This document shows, one piece after another, positions 22,930-35,964 of a stretch of 64,000 nucleotides of DNA; within the stretch, counting starts at the first letter, position 1, and each line of letters starts with the position of its first letter. The notes beneath the pieces are model-generated. The model was not told the origin of the DNA, made no database searches, and saw nothing but the letters and a program-made list of their open reading frames with translations. The position numbers and the translations under genes were made by a program. Source of the stretch: Talpa occidentalis (Eukaryota > Chordata > Mammalia > Eulipotyphla > Talpidae); contig NW_023600993.1 of NCBI RefSeq assembly GCF_014898055.3, positions 13,574,214 through 13,638,213 on the forward strand. The letters are read 5' to 3'.

Positions 22930-25765
22930 GGTCTAATGCTAATATCAAAAAAGCATGATCAGCAGAATGATGGATGCAGACTATGGAGACTTTAGACCTG
23001 TCTCACTAGGATTCCTTTGAAACCACGGACTCTTTCACGTATTAAGGTAATTTTGCTTCTTATTGACAAGTATATAAGCAGAGGGAGACGCTCTTCTGTT
23101 ACAGACATGGACAGTAATCAGATCCCATAATGCCTTTAGTTAGCAAATCTCTGAGTCCTCCACAGCAGTGTTTTAGACTCTGCAGAAGAAATCAAAAGCC
23201 TTCCATTTACCTGCAATTATTTGAACCTGAAAGAGGGAATTAATAATTCCCGAAGTCATCTACTAGCTGAGAGGCATGGACACACAAGTGGGGACACGTC
23301 CCACCCCACAATAATTTTTAATGCAATTCCAGAACAGTTTATGAATAGACTGAGAAGGCCAAGAATAAGTATAAAAAACAAAAAAAAATATTAGAAAGAT
23401 CCATTTTAATAGAGTATCAAAGTAGTAATGAAATGAGCAAAGAAATGGAAATTGCACTGCTAGGAGCTAAATATATAAAGCCGATATGAAATATATTTAG
23501 AGTCAAAGTTAACTGCTATGTCACATCTTTTTCTCCAAAAGAAATTCCCTATAACCATTTTACAGTGTAAAGCCAGCTATTTCCCTAAAATTCTCACCCC
23601 ATTTCCAGCTCTGGATGCACAGCTACTCAGTCACATTTTCCACCATTTATTCTATGTGAGGGCCACCCAGCCTACGACAATTCAATTAATCTTACAAGTG
23701 ACATAAAAAACAACAACAACAACAACAAAAAAAACAGATGTGGCATTAAGATTTACAAAGTTATTGAAACTTTTTAACAAGTAAAACGCATCTTTACTTA
23801 GCTACACCAGAATGAGGAATAAAGGGGTTTACATATGTTCCAATTCTAAACCTATCAATCAAACCCATGTTATTCCTTTGGGAGCTTATTTACATGCATA
23901 TTTATCAGCCTCACATGCTAATTCCCTGCTGTTTTATGCCTGCAAGGCATGTTTATGAGTCATAATTGTTGATCTCATTTGATGTATTTCACTGAAGGAA
24001 GACATTATTCAGTTATGTGGTCTAATGTCAATGAGTTACGATGACCTGATCTTCCAAATGCAACTTGCTCTTTAATTTTTATTAGGACATAACTTATGGT
24101 ACAGGAAAAGAAATATACTAAAATAAAAGAATAAATGTTTTACATAAAGGATTTAGTTAATCATCTCATTGCATCCTGCTCATATTCAATCTGAAAAGCA
24201 GCTGAAAAATTGTGTCACTCATTCAGTCAATTTACTTCCCCACACTCTTACACTGAGACTTTGTTTCATAATCTGTCACTTCAGTATAACTTTTAGAACA
24301 TTCCTCCAGTTCATATTAGCACATGTTTGTTTATTTACTGTACTATCAAATGCCTTTACTATCATTTTACTTTTGCCCCCTCAATCAAGATTCAGTGATT
24401 TTTTTTTTTTTAGGCTGCACTATGAAACCTGACTAGTCAAATTTCAACTCATATAAAGTGTTACTTTAAGCAGGGAGTCTTTCAAAAACAAGTAAATTGG
24501 TTGATGAGTAACTATCTCTATCTACACTTAGTCAATCTCTTAGAAAATATTAAGTACCCATTGTTTATTTCAAAGTCGAACACTAGGTTTTTTAAAAGTA
24601 AAAACACTATATGCAACCTACAGCAGAAAACAATTTACTGGTGGTATTAGGGATAGCATATGAGACATTTTGTTAGTGTGAAAGAAAAATGGAATATATT
24701 GCAATGTATCTTTACTTCTATAGCTAATACTAAATTTGTGCTATATGAAGTACTTTACAATAATGGAATGTGGCCTTGATGATTATAAAGCACATAATCC
24801 TATCACAAGGGTCTTGAAAAAATTCCCACACAACAGAGAGAAACTGGACTAAAAAAATAATTTTTGTGACATGAATTTGTATAAAGAGCATAGTGTCTGC
24901 ATTTCCCTGTCCAGCACTTTGTGGGTGTGAATATCTCCTAGTACTGCCACATCATGGAGAAGGGGCTACTGCACAGGATCAACAGTCTCTTGACTGTCAT
25001 GGGAGAAGGAGAAAAGGAGGCCCACGTTCACTCTTCTACCTGTTGACCACATCACCTGAGAGATACCTTGATTGAATTGAATCCCAGAAAATTAAGCATT
25101 AAAAGATAGGCACATTTGGCACATAAATAAATGGAGCACAGTAGTCATTCTCTCTTCTCTTGAAGTATACTTATGTAAAAATTACAAATAATGCTATTCT
25201 TTTAAAGCATTCTTAAATATTTAATTGCAGGATTAAAACTTTAGAATGCAATAGGCTAAATTTTATACGAAGAAGCATAAGTATTAAAAATCTGTGAAAG
25301 AAACTACCTGGCTTTAACCATTTCTGAGCGTTTGCAGAAAAAAGAATGAGGAAAAGTTAACAAATAGTATTACTATACAAAGAGCATTTTTTAAAACTCA
25401 GTAAGTATGTTGATATTTAATACGTGTATTCACAATACCATGGGATTTAAAATGTAATTTAGTGCATTAGAACATACATGTGTTAATAGAAATTGATCTA
25501 TTTTTCTACAATGGAGCTAAAACCAACCAAATTATACATTTGCGGCAACAGCAGGTCTATATTACCAGAATTACCACATAAAGCAAAATATTTACCTTTA
25601 AAATACTAAGTGTAAGTGTCAGCGACTCTAGCAGGACACACTAAATAAATGGTGATGCCAGTTCCAGGACATTATTAGTTTTTCAATATTGTTTATGCAA
25701 TTGGAAAAACATTAAAATTCAATACTAATCTAGTATGCTATTAAAATATTCTGAGGCTTGATAAA
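22930..25765. other. Intronic stretch with an (AAC)n tract and a motif-rich patch
   Basis: I see no gene here. There is an A-rich (AAC)n simple repeat at about 23706-23737. A segment at 23885-24040 has less simple sequence and several transcription-factor-like words (tttacatgcatatttat, tgagtcataa) and could be a conserved noncoding element. The rest is AT-rich and unrecognised. Confidence 0.35.
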
Positions 25766-25769
25766 GATA

Positions 25770-25990
25770 TTTTTGTTTTTTCTTCAAATTTTATTTATTT
25801 GACAGTTGCTTTTATATCTATACAACTTTGGGGAGTGTATTTTTCACACCTCCGCAAGTGCACATGCCTCATTCGCTCTCCACCAAAACTCCCAAGCCGA
25901 TACTCTACTATCCCGCCTCCATCTTCCTCACTCCCTCTGGTAACCACTGTATTTTTTCATAGACTAACAACTATTTCTGCTGTGCTTTGC
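25770..25990 (-). repeat. Possible old L1 3' UTR, antisense
   Basis: The ctccctctggtaaccactgt segment and surrounding C-rich strand resemble antisense L1M 3' UTR (ccctctggtaaccaccaatc). The left part does not match anything I know. Confidence 0.35.
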
Positions 25991-26009
25991 AAGGACATTT
26001 TTTAACTGA

Positions 26010-26335
26010 AAACTTCCTCGTGTCTTCACACAAATGAAGAAGGCCTTATCTGCCCTACACCATCTAAATGAGGCCTTCCCTACACCCTAATTAAAACTGT
26101 TACATCCTCCGAGTTTCACTTCCCACCCTTCTCCCCTGATGCATTTTACTTGTAGCACTATCACTATAGAACATAATATATATTTTATGTTAATTTTGCT
26201 TACTGTCTCTCTTTCATAGACTTGCAAACTTATTGAGAGCAGAGATTGTGTTTTTGTCATTCCTATGTTCCGAGTACTTAGAACAGACCTTGGCATAGTC
26301 AATAAATTGCTATTGAATGAAATAATCAATGAATG
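26010..26335 (+). repeat. L2 LINE 3' end
   Basis: Shows gaggccttccctacaccct, then a decayed 'acttattgagagcagagattgtgtttttg', then 'ccgagtacttagaacagacc ttggcatagt' and the terminal 'caataaattgctattgaatga', the ordered hallmarks of an L2 3' end. Confidence 0.8.
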
Positions 26336-26639
26336 TTAAACCTTTCAATATCTATCTGAGAACAGATGAGGTTAAAATAATTTTGAAATCAACAACCAAA
26401 CTAGAACACTTATGAGAAAGAGTACTGAATGTATGAGGACCCTATTAAACTATAACTATTAACATTATATTAATATAATCAGAACACGTGCTTAAGTTAT
26501 GAGAGCACCTCAACCACAGTAGTTCAACAAGTGAAATACAATGAAGAGAAAAATATCACCAAATGTAAAAACCCTATGAAAAGCTATAACCTTGACCTTT
26601 CTCCAAAAACAAATTATTTTAATTAAAATAATTAACATA

Positions 26640-28320
26640 TTGGTTAATAATCTTTTTAAATAATTGATGTACAATTATAATAGTTCCAGGTATAAACCCG
26701 ATTCAGTATTTATATATATGCATAATGATCACCACAGTAAGTCTAGTTAACATCTATCACTGACAAAAAAATTTTGTTGTGAGATATTTTTCTTGTGATG
26801 AGAACGCTTAAGATCTACTTAGCAACTTTCAAATATACAGTGCAATATTATTAAATATAGTCACATGACTATTTTATATGCCCAGGATTTAACTCTGACT
26901 GAAGTTTGCACCTTTTTTTTTTTTTTAAGATTTATTTATTTTTGCATACAAGAGCTGGGGTACAGGCTAGAGGTGTGGGGGTGAGAGGATTCACCAGAGA
27001 CAGAGTGGGGAACAGAACAGGCAGACTGACTGAAATACACTGCTGAGGGGAGCAGCAGGAGGGGTCTGCCTCGCCATGTGGGTTTCTCCCTGGCCAGCCG
27101 GGGATTGAATTCGTGTTGCAGAGGCTGAGGATTGCTCCATAGTGCTGTGCTTAACTGCTTGCATCACCAGGGAGGCCCCAAGTTTGTACCTTTTGATTCC
27201 CTTCACCCACTTTGCTCCTTAACTCTAATCTTGCCTCTGGCAACCACCAATCTGTTCTCTGTATCTAGGACCTCTGGTTTTTTGTTTTGTTTTTTTACAT
27301 TCCACACATCAGTCAACTCATATGAATTTGTCCTTCTCTGCCTGACTTACTTCACTTAACATCATGCTCTCAAGGTCCATTAGTGTTGTCACAAATAGTA
27401 AGATTTCATTATTTCCATAGCTGAGTAATATTCTGTTGCATACATATACCAGAATTTCTTTACCCATTTATCCAATAATGGACACACAGGATGCTGCCAT
27501 CTCTTGGGTATTCTAAACAATGCTGCAATGAACATGGAGATACATTACCTCTTTGAAACAGTATTTTTATATTCGATGTAGATGCCCAGAAGTGGAATTG
27601 CTGGTTCATATGCTAAATCTATTTGTGATATTTTTAGGATCCTCCATACTGTTTTCCAAGGTGACTGTATCAATTTAAATTCCATCTAAAAGGGCAGGAA
27701 GATTCCCTTTTTCTATATTCTTGCCAACACTTCCTATTTCTGGTCTTTTTTAATAGCCATTCGAGCAGGTGTGAGGTGAAATCTCCTCGGGGTTGCAAGC
27801 TGCATTTCCCTGGAGGTTACTGATGTTGAGCATATTTTCATATATCAGTTGGTTATTTATATCTTCTTCAGAAAAAAAGTCTGCTCAGATCCAACATTTT
27901 AGTTGAATTTTTTTTTTTTTTTGCTATTGATTGAGTTGTATGAGTTCTTTATATATTTTGGATGTTAACCTCTTAACAGATATATGATTTGTGAATTTAT
28001 CTTCTACCATTCTGCAGGCTGCCTTTTCATGGTGATCCTACTGTTGATTTTTACTTTCATTGTCTTTGCTTTTAGTGTCAAATCCAAGAATTCATCACTA
28101 AGACAGTGTCAAGTAACATATTGCCTAAGTATTCTTCCAGGAGCTTCATGATTTCAAGTCTTACATTCAAGTTTATAGTCCATTTTGAGTTACCTTTTAA
28201 TGTCTGGTGTAAGAGAGTGATCTAGATTCATTCTTGTGCCAGTTTTTCAAATGCCATTTGTTGAAGAAACTGTCTTTTCCCCATTATATATTATTGACCT
28301 CTTTGTTGATTAACATTCTT
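26640..28320 (-). repeat. Old L1 3' half, antisense
   Basis: From left to right it gives antisense L1 3' UTR (gcataatgatcaccacagta), then gcctctggcaaccaccaatc. After that come the ORF2 C-terminal hallmark ctgagtaatattctgttgca, gcaatgaacatggagatac, the gaagtggaattgctggttca segment, and ORF2 sequence up to about 28,320. It is decayed with no open frame, and a SINE splits it at 26917-27179. Confidence 0.8.
26917..27179 (-). repeat. tRNA-derived SINE, older subfamily, inside antisense L1
   Basis: Minus-strand copy with aagatttatttattttt tail complement, ggggtacaggctagaggtgt body (older subfamily) and head ending ccagggaggcccc. The 15-bp target-site duplication aagtttgcacctttt / aagtttgtacctttt (26902-26916, 27180-27194) has one mismatch. 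Confidence 0.9.
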
Positions 28321-28949
28321 ATCAATAATTTTATGGTATAACTGAATTATCAGAGATGTATAAAAGAACAATTATTGATCTTGAACAATCTCATATTCCT
28401 AACACATGAAAAATGTGATTCTAATAGAGGATTAAAAATATTAGCACATTAATATAAATATATAAATTCATATACAAATTCATAACACTAAGGATTCCTT
28501 AATATTCTCACATTCATCCTTTACATATTTAATTTTTCAAAAATATTTAACTTTTTTAAAACAAAATAAAGCTAAAGATGTAAAAGCATCAAGTATAAAG
28601 CACTAGTTTACTTGCAAATGAACAGAGATTTTAAAATTTTTCTTGTACTGCCTCATAGAATAAAATTTGGAGGTGGCTTTGTGACTCAAAATACTTAATT
28701 TTCCTTTTCTCTCTTCCATTAAGATAACATCTGTTCTGGCCATGAGTCAGTAAATCAAATTTGATGAGAATTTAGCTGAGTAATAAGATGAAAATGCCTA
28801 ATGATGGACAGATTTGTAGCTTTTTCTATTTAATAAAACTTTTTTTAAATTTAAAAAAATAATCAAAAGTACAGTTTTTATAAATAAAAGAAAATGAACG
28901 TGCCAGTTAAATCCCCAAATCTCTATCTCAAGACTCTCTTTCCAGAATT

Positions 28950-29280
28950 TCTGAGTCAATTACTATCTGCTCAGTGAACATCTCCATAGTAATGTCTATC
29001 ACACAAGTCAGATGTCTCAATTCAGGCAAACAAAAATCTTGATTTCGCCTCCCATTATCATTCTCTCCAAGTTTAAATTTTTCTCAGTTTCTAACATTTT
29101 AGTAAATAGCATCATCTAGTCAGTTACCCAACGTTAAAAACTAGGAATCTTTCTGGATTCCTCTCTTATATTCACTACCATCAGTTTATCAATTGTCTTA
29201 TCTGCTCATCTCAAAAACATATTCTCTTCATGTCCATTACCACCATCCCCATGCAAACCTATTGTTTTTCTCCTGAAGAC
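28950..29280 (+). repeat. L2 LINE ORF-region fossil
   Basis: Ordered, decayed matches to the L2 coding strand: catctccatagtaatgtct, gatgtctcaattcaggcaaa, aaactaggaatctttctgga, ttcctctcttatattcacta, then the Ser/Thr-rich part. No open frame survives. Confidence 0.55.
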
Positions 29281-29288
29281 AACATCAT

Positions 29289-29320
29289 CTACTAACTAGA
29301 TGATCTACTAACTAGATGAT
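29289..29320 (+). repeat. 16-bp tandem duplication, also partly palindromic
   Basis: ctactaactagatgat is present twice in tandem. The outer ends (aacatcatcta at 29281-29291, tagatgatgtt at 29313-29323) are perfect inverted repeats. Confidence 0.85.
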
Positions 29321-29349
29321 GTTAAAATTCCTAATATGAATTTGGCGGG

Positions 29350-29490
29350 ATTGTTTGAACATGAAGAAAAGCTGATTCTAAATTTACATGGAAAGGCAAA
29401 GGAATTAAAATAACCAAAACAATTTTGAAAAGGAATTAAAAAGTTAGAGGAATCATAATACCTGATTTTAAGACTTACTGTATATCAGTG
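29350..29490 (+). repeat. L1 ORF2 fragment
   Basis: Resembles L1 ORF2 coding sequence: aagctgattctaaatttaca tggaaaggcaaagg, then ccaaaacaattttgaaaagg and cctgattttaagacttactg. The fragment is short, with neither L1 end. Confidence 0.65.
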
Positions 29491-29494
29491 TTGT

Positions 29495-32400
29495 TCAACA
29501 TTTCAAAGCATTTCTTGGCTAACATGCTTGTCCTTCCACCATTACGATGGTGGTCTTTATTACTCTAACTATATAACATGTATCTCACAAGGAATGGTGT
29601 TACCTCCAAGGAGGCAAAAATCTGCTTTTAAGGGATAAAAACAACTTAGGCATTGCAATAGTGATTAGCCTGCAAAAGTCCACAGTATCTAATAGGCAGA
29701 CAAACTATTTGTGGCATTAACATTTCATAATGCTACCACTTAACTCTGGCTGCAATGTTAATTGCCTTAGCCAAAAAAAAAAAAAGTAGCAGGTATGACA
29801 ACTGCCAGTACAAACCTAGTTCTCATGAAACACTGCAACTTGTTTGTATTTCTGGAAAGATCACACCACAGTGCTGACAAAAAAAGCAATGGCTGAAGGA
29901 TGAAAAATGTGGTTCAGTTCCTCCATAAATCACTCAAGTCAACTGCCAAATGTATGAATGAGGTATTCATAGACTAGCCGTCTTCCAATACATAAGCAAA
30001 CTCAGGCCAGAACAAGAGAAGGACCCACACTCGCTCAATAACAAATGCTTGTTGCTTTAAGTAACCAAGTTTAGGGATGGTTTGTTACGCAGCAAGAGCT
30101 AACTGATTATGAATAATATAAAAGATTGTTGCTTGGTATGTGCCAAGCATATAATATAGTTGGCCAACACAGATTGTTTTAGTTATTGAATTCAGCCATA
30201 TACTTTTTGAAAACATTTTCAATTTGTAAATGTAAGCTATCTCAGTGTAGTTCAAGGAATTTGTGAGAAAATATTGAAAATGCAAAGGTTTCGTGATAAA
30301 TGCATTTATCACATGTGATAATGCATTTTGTGAAAATGCAAAGGTTTTTGTGATACTTTTACTGAAAAGTGTTTGTAAACAGAAAAGAAAGGTTGAACTT
30401 TAAAAATCAGGCACTAACCTTCACATATGTGTCTCAAATTATGTCTCAATGTTTTTTGAAATAACAGGACATATATATGTAAATTTTAAAATTTTCTCGC
30501 TAAGAAATATTTATTTCAGAAAACGTCACATTTCAATAAGAGCAACAATGTTGAATAAGCATGCTATGACCCTTAAAGAACTACATTAAAAAATTTCAGT
30601 ATTGTTATTTTTTGTAACTAACACTTTTTCATCTTTTAAGATACAAAGTAAATGATCCTTAACTAAATATTTTCAGAACACAACTGTCTGGTTCTTAAAA
30701 AGTGAACCTCTTCCAAAAAGTACATTCAAAACCTAAACATGAGTGATGTATCCTTAAGTTTAATTAAGTACATCAAAGGAAATGTTGAAATGTTTCATGT
30801 AACATGTTTAAGTCATCTTAACAAAAATTCTTATTTATTTTTGTTTAAAAAGTAACTTAAAGTGATTAATAATAAGGTAAACAGAAGGACGTTTATTAGC
30901 AAAGAAATATGGGAAGAGTTAAATAACCCTGCAAAAATTTGGTGTATTCAATTTATCTAGAAATGTTGTTTAAAAGAACAAAACAAATGTTGGCTCATTC
31001 TTGAGCTTCTTTGTCATCATTAATGTATTCAGGTTTTCACAGCTGAACTGCTATACTTTGAAAAGATTTTCATGAAAGGAAACTCATATTCAATGTTTAA
31101 ACAAAGCTGTCAGGTTACCAAGACTAAGATTTGAGTGTCCAGAAAACTCTTTTTTAAAAAAATAAGTAATAAAAACTATGCTGGTCTTTATTTGCAAACA
31201 CACCCCAAAGAGAACCTTTTGTTTAACCATGTATATTTATTTTGGGAGGAAATATGGAGAAAACAATGGTAAAGTAAAAGTGAGACTATTTTGTACAGCT
31301 ATTTTGTTTCATTACTAGTCCTATTTCTCAAATTGATACAAATGATCTCCTTCTGTTTCTGTCTATCTGCTTGCCTTGTCAGTACAACTAATTGTCAGGG
31401 TTGGGGAGATCTCTTATATCTAAACAGAAGATGTGCAGTTTGTAACCTGCCTAATTCGCCTTATGTCCTACATGCCCTCAGTATGGTGTTCATTAAAGTC
31501 TCAGCTGTTTTGTTCAGAGCAGTGGCAGCCTAAACATAGGCTTATTTTTCTTTGTTAAAAGGCCAGATTGTGCGTAAATACACACCTAATCTGTGTGTGT
31601 ACGTGTGTATGAGTGTGCGTGTTTTAATGGCAAGAAATTACCAAGCATGTAAATGCTTCTTGGTGTTTTCATCACTTCCCCTCAAGCCAGGCATCTGAAC
31701 CCAGTCATTTGCCTAGATGTTTATAAGATAGCACCTCTGAGTTTCTGAAGAGGAGTTTAACATAACAGCCATCTTTAAAATTAGATCAACTATTTAAAAA
31801 CTGCAAGTCAATAGAAAGGAAATGTATGAACTGCCATTAAAAAACACATACTTAACAGTCCCCCACACTCCCCACAAAAATGTTCCAGTAGTTCCAAGTT
31901 CCTAATCCTAATTGTTTCCATGCATCTGACGACACAGAAGATTTAAATGAAAGCTGTATAGTTGTCTTGGCAATAATATCAAATGGCTCTGATAACAATT
32001 TTTTTAACTTTAACAGAAATCTCAAAATGTTACATTTAGCTAGTTGAACTACAACCAGAATTTCTGATCAGTTTGGTCCTTTACTAAGTAGACTTTACTA
32101 GTGTACTATGTTTTGAAATGTACTATAAAAATAAGTTTTCTTGATGTTTATACAGTTTCTAAACTCATGTATGAATTGTATAGTTAACAAGGTTCACATG
32201 TATCAAATTAATCACATTCTGAAATCATTACAAGTGGAAGGTATAGAAATGTGTCAAATACTTAATTACTGCATTTCTGTGTGAAGTTTGATTAACAAGA
32301 CAAAAGATTTATTTTTAACTTGTTACTAAGTTACTTGTGATATTAATTTTAACATATAATTAATTAAGTGTACATAAAGGACTATTAAACTATTATGCTT

Positions 32401-33555
32401 GACAGCTGCAAAAAATAATTTAACCTCTGAATGACTAAAATATAAATACTGTATATAGGTGATTTTTATCCAGATACATATTTTTAAAATAAAATTTCAT
32501 TAGCCATTGAAATAGTTGCCTAAACCTGATTACTTTAAGAAAACATTCATAATTGTATCTTCAAAAGCTTTTCTCAAGAACAACTGATTGCAGAAGACGA
32601 CCTTTCTAGGTGAAGAAACTTGAGATAACTAGTCCAGTCTCATAAGAAGTTCTCTTTTTCATTCCTAAAAGATGATTTGTGAGTCATTCATAGTTGGTCT
32701 ACTTGAAAATTACTTTCAGATAGGAAGAGAACAATGATTTTTACGCTAATACACATATTTGAGTATCATCAATCCATCAAGTTTTAAGGAAAAAAGAGGC
32801 CTCTATACTAGGTAATTGAGGATTAAGGAGAAAGGAGATTCCTATACCTGGATACTGAAGATGAAGCATCATAACTGAAGAGTAGCTGAACATAAGGAAA
32901 TTACAGAATGGAAAGCAAGTGCCGCAATAAAATGCTGGGCAAGGTTAAGACCACTGCCTTGAAAAGAAGTAAGGCTGTAACAATTTCATGTTTCATCCTT
33001 AAGGATATGAACAGAAGGACTTTTCAACACAATATGGTACACAATACTATTTCTCAGTATGAAACCTATCACAGTCCTGATGTCATAATTGAGAAAAATT
33101 TAATCATATGGTCATATTAAAAGATAACACAACTTAGGGTTTACTATGTTGAGGGTGGAGCTAAAACTTCAGGAACATTATTAATCAGAAATTCAAAGTT
33201 GAGGGAAGTCCAAACCCTGATTAGGATAACCATCCCTGCTACTCAAAGCATCCCCGGATGACTTTTATAGCGGTACTAACAGGTAACACCTGGCATGTAA
33301 CCAACTACATGCTAAGCCAACCTTCCACAGAGTAAAAGAAGCATTCACAGGACCCAAGGCAGCGTCTATTCTTACAGGAAGAAAGAAGAGATAGGAATGA
33401 GGCATCCCCATTAAGCCGACTTCAATCTTCTTAACAAAATCAAAGGGAGTAATCAATTCTTTACATTTGCAAGATGACTCTGGACAATGACACTAAATTA
33501 CTTAATAGAACTAAGATCAACATGAAAATTAGAAATTACATAGTGCATGTAACAT
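29495..33555. other. Intronic stretch, nothing firmly recognised
   Basis: Holds a cluster of palindromes and direct repeats at 30276-30355 and a GT-rich patch at 31590-31622. Otherwise I recognise nothing. Confidence 0.35.
30276..30355. repeat. Nested palindromes within a direct repeat
   Basis: gtgataaatgcatttatcac (30293-30312) is a perfect 20-bp palindrome and overlaps a second one, tatcacatgtgata (30307-30320). A 23-24 nt direct repeat beginning gaaaatgcaaaggttt brackets them (30276-30298 and 30332-30355). Confidence 0.85.
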
Positions 33556-33573
33556 CAGCACTAAGAAATTTTA

Positions 33574-33796
33574 TTTTATTTCCCATAGAAGAACTGGGTG
33601 TAGGTCAGAGGTGCAAGGGAGTGAGAGGATTCACCAAAGTGGGGAGCAGAATAGGTAGACTCACCGAAAAACTGAGGGGCGCATGAGGGGAGGCAGGAGA
33701 GGTCTGCTGTGCCGTATATGGGCCTGACCAGTGATCAAACCCAGGCCATGGTGGTGATAGCATTCAGACTTAACTCCTAGGCCAACAGTGAAGTCC
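33574..33796 (-). repeat. tRNA-derived SINE, divergent older copy
   Basis: Minus-strand copy with a worn body and head (ggacttcactgttggcctag, B-box remnant gtttgatcactgg). It retains an 18-bp perfect target-site duplication, cagcactaagaaatttta, at 33556-33573 and 33797-33814. A perfect long duplication next to a diverged body suggests an old source lineage. Confidence 0.85.
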
Positions 33797-33814
33797 CAGC
33801 ACTAAGAAATTTTA

Positions 33815-35660
33815 AAGGACAATACTAGCATCATTGCCATCATCTAAAAATGAAGAAAAACGAAAGAAAGTGATATTCTGGAGCAGAAATAAGAAATATC
33901 TGAAAAATATATGAGGTTTGTGACTTTTCTGTACATGTCTGAAAACACTGGCAGTTTTTATGGTGTTTCTTTATATTTATTTTGAAAGATAAGCTTCTAA
34001 ACATATCATTGTAAAAGCCTCCGCATAGTGCATCAATAAGAGTAAGTGCAGAAAACTCAAGTGTTCTACCCCTCTATAAATGCAACTAAGCTGGCAACAC
34101 AAACTGTTAAGTATCAACTTTTGCAGAGGTCTGAAATCTAGTCCAAAACTTCCAACAAACACAGGAAAGATTCGTTTAGAAAGTTGCCACTGCACTGTGG
34201 TGTGAGGACAGGGTAGCATTTTAAATCGCCTATGTAGCATTCTTTACCAGGTGTGTGACAGCTCACATTCCTGGGAAGCCAGCAGTGAGCTACATAGACC
34301 TTGTTCTGAAAGAAACGTAGATGAATATTTCAACCTGTCTGGCAGCTTTCTGAAAAGTGAGTGCAAGTGTCTGCCTTTTTTGTGCTGCTTCGAGTGTCCA
34401 TTTCCAGCACTGGGGCAGCTAACATGGTGGCATTCTCACTGCCCAAAGCAGTTAAAGTCAAAGGTACTAGCCACAGCAGCCTATGGCTGGAAATAGTTAT
34501 CAACACAAGCAACAGACAACCAAACAGTCTGGGAAGGAAAAAGTGGAGAAAGGGGGTAGCTAGGAGAATGAGGACTTTAAAAGATACTGTGTAATGAAAG
34601 AACTGAGAAGGCCACAAGCATACTCAATGCTGGATGTAGGTTCAGAAAAGGCCCGGGAAGACCTCAAACTTTCAGCTCAGATTGAACTTCACACTCGATG
34701 GGACTAGGAAGTGAAGGCTAAAGCCTCCTTCACACTGAGACAAAACGCAAAGTTTAGGAGGGTACTTCCCTTTGTTTTTTCTCCAGGTACTTAAGGTGAA
34801 AACACTAGGTGAAAACGAAGCTAACAGAAGATGTGATACATAACACAAAATACAGACTTTATGAAAAGAGTTTATAAAAGTCACTAACATGACAAATCCC
34901 AAAGAAGGAAGTAGAAAATCTAGTTTTCAATCTAAGTTAAGTAGCACGCAAAGAAACAAGAAAGTATGGGCAATTCACAGGGAAAGAAAAAAATTAACAA
35001 AATGTATACCTGAGAAAGTCCAGGGATTAGACTTACGAGAGACTTTAAATCAACTGTCATAAATATATTCCAATAGCTAAAGGAAACCATGAACACAGAA
35101 CTGAAGGACGCCAGGAAAACAGTATCTCAAAAAATAAAAACAAAGCTGAAACAGACTATCAACAAAAGAGAAAACATTATATATAGGAGCTAACACCAGT
35201 CAATGAAGAAAGACTGAGTTTTCCCCCTAAAATCATGAACAAGACAGGGTGCCCCCTTTCAGCATTTCTATTATATGTTGAGATGTCTTTTTCTTTTTTT
35301 TTCCCATCACATGTAGATGTCCAGTTGCCTTGACTATAACTACATGGGTGTACTTCTGGACTTCCTATTCTGAATCAGGCAGCATCAGTCTCCTAACCTG
35401 TTCTCTTTAAATGCTGTGTGGACTATTCCAGGTGACTCTTGATTTTAATAGAGGAATCCTCTCTGGTCACAACGTAAAGTGAATATACAAATGCATAAAA
35501 CCAGGCTATGGAAGCCTTCTAGAGCCACAGTATCCAAGAAAACAGAGGCTGTTCTATAGGTGTGGAAAGGTGCTTCTGAAATGCTACAACCCTGACATGC
35601 AATGAATCAATCCTTACATCTGAAATGGATTAAACACTAAGGGCTACTAAGTTATTTCAA
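33815..35660. other. Intronic stretch, less AT-rich around 33,950-34,650, unrecognised
   Basis: The part at 33,950-34,650 is less AT-rich than its surroundings and has short open frames on both strands, which reflects composition and not coding. No splice-bounded exon or repeat family is recognised. Confidence 0.3.
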
Positions 35661-35680
35661 AAAGTCTTACACAATTCATT

Positions 35681-35942
35681 TTTTTTAAATATTTATTTAT
35701 TTATACAAGCACTGGGTACAGTCAGAAGCACAGAAGGGTGAGAGAATTCACCAGAGCCAGAGCAGGGAGCAGAGCAGGCAGAAAGACCGAAGAACACTGC
35801 TGAGAGGAGCAGCAGGCGGCAGGAGAGGTCTGTGCACCATATAGGATCCTTGCCTGATGGCTGGGAATCGAACCGGCGCTACAGAAGCTGCGGGCGGCTT
35901 CGCAACCCAGCGCTCAACCACTGAGCCACCGGGGTGGCCCAA
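35681..35942 (-). repeat. tRNA-derived SINE, younger subfamily
   Basis: Minus-strand full-length copy with ataaataaataaat-type tail, cagtcagaagcacagaaggg body and gccaccggggtggccc head. The target-site duplication ttacacaatt is at 35667-35676 and 35944-35953, followed by a third partial copy of the same word. Confidence 0.85.
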
Positions 35943-35964
35943 TTTACACAATTTACACAATTCT

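Noticed and set aside
32880..33125. Possible processed pseudogene (70-codon frame beginning Met-Glu-Ser-Lys)
   Set aside because: I recognise no parent protein, there is no A tail or target duplication, and the frame is of chance length.
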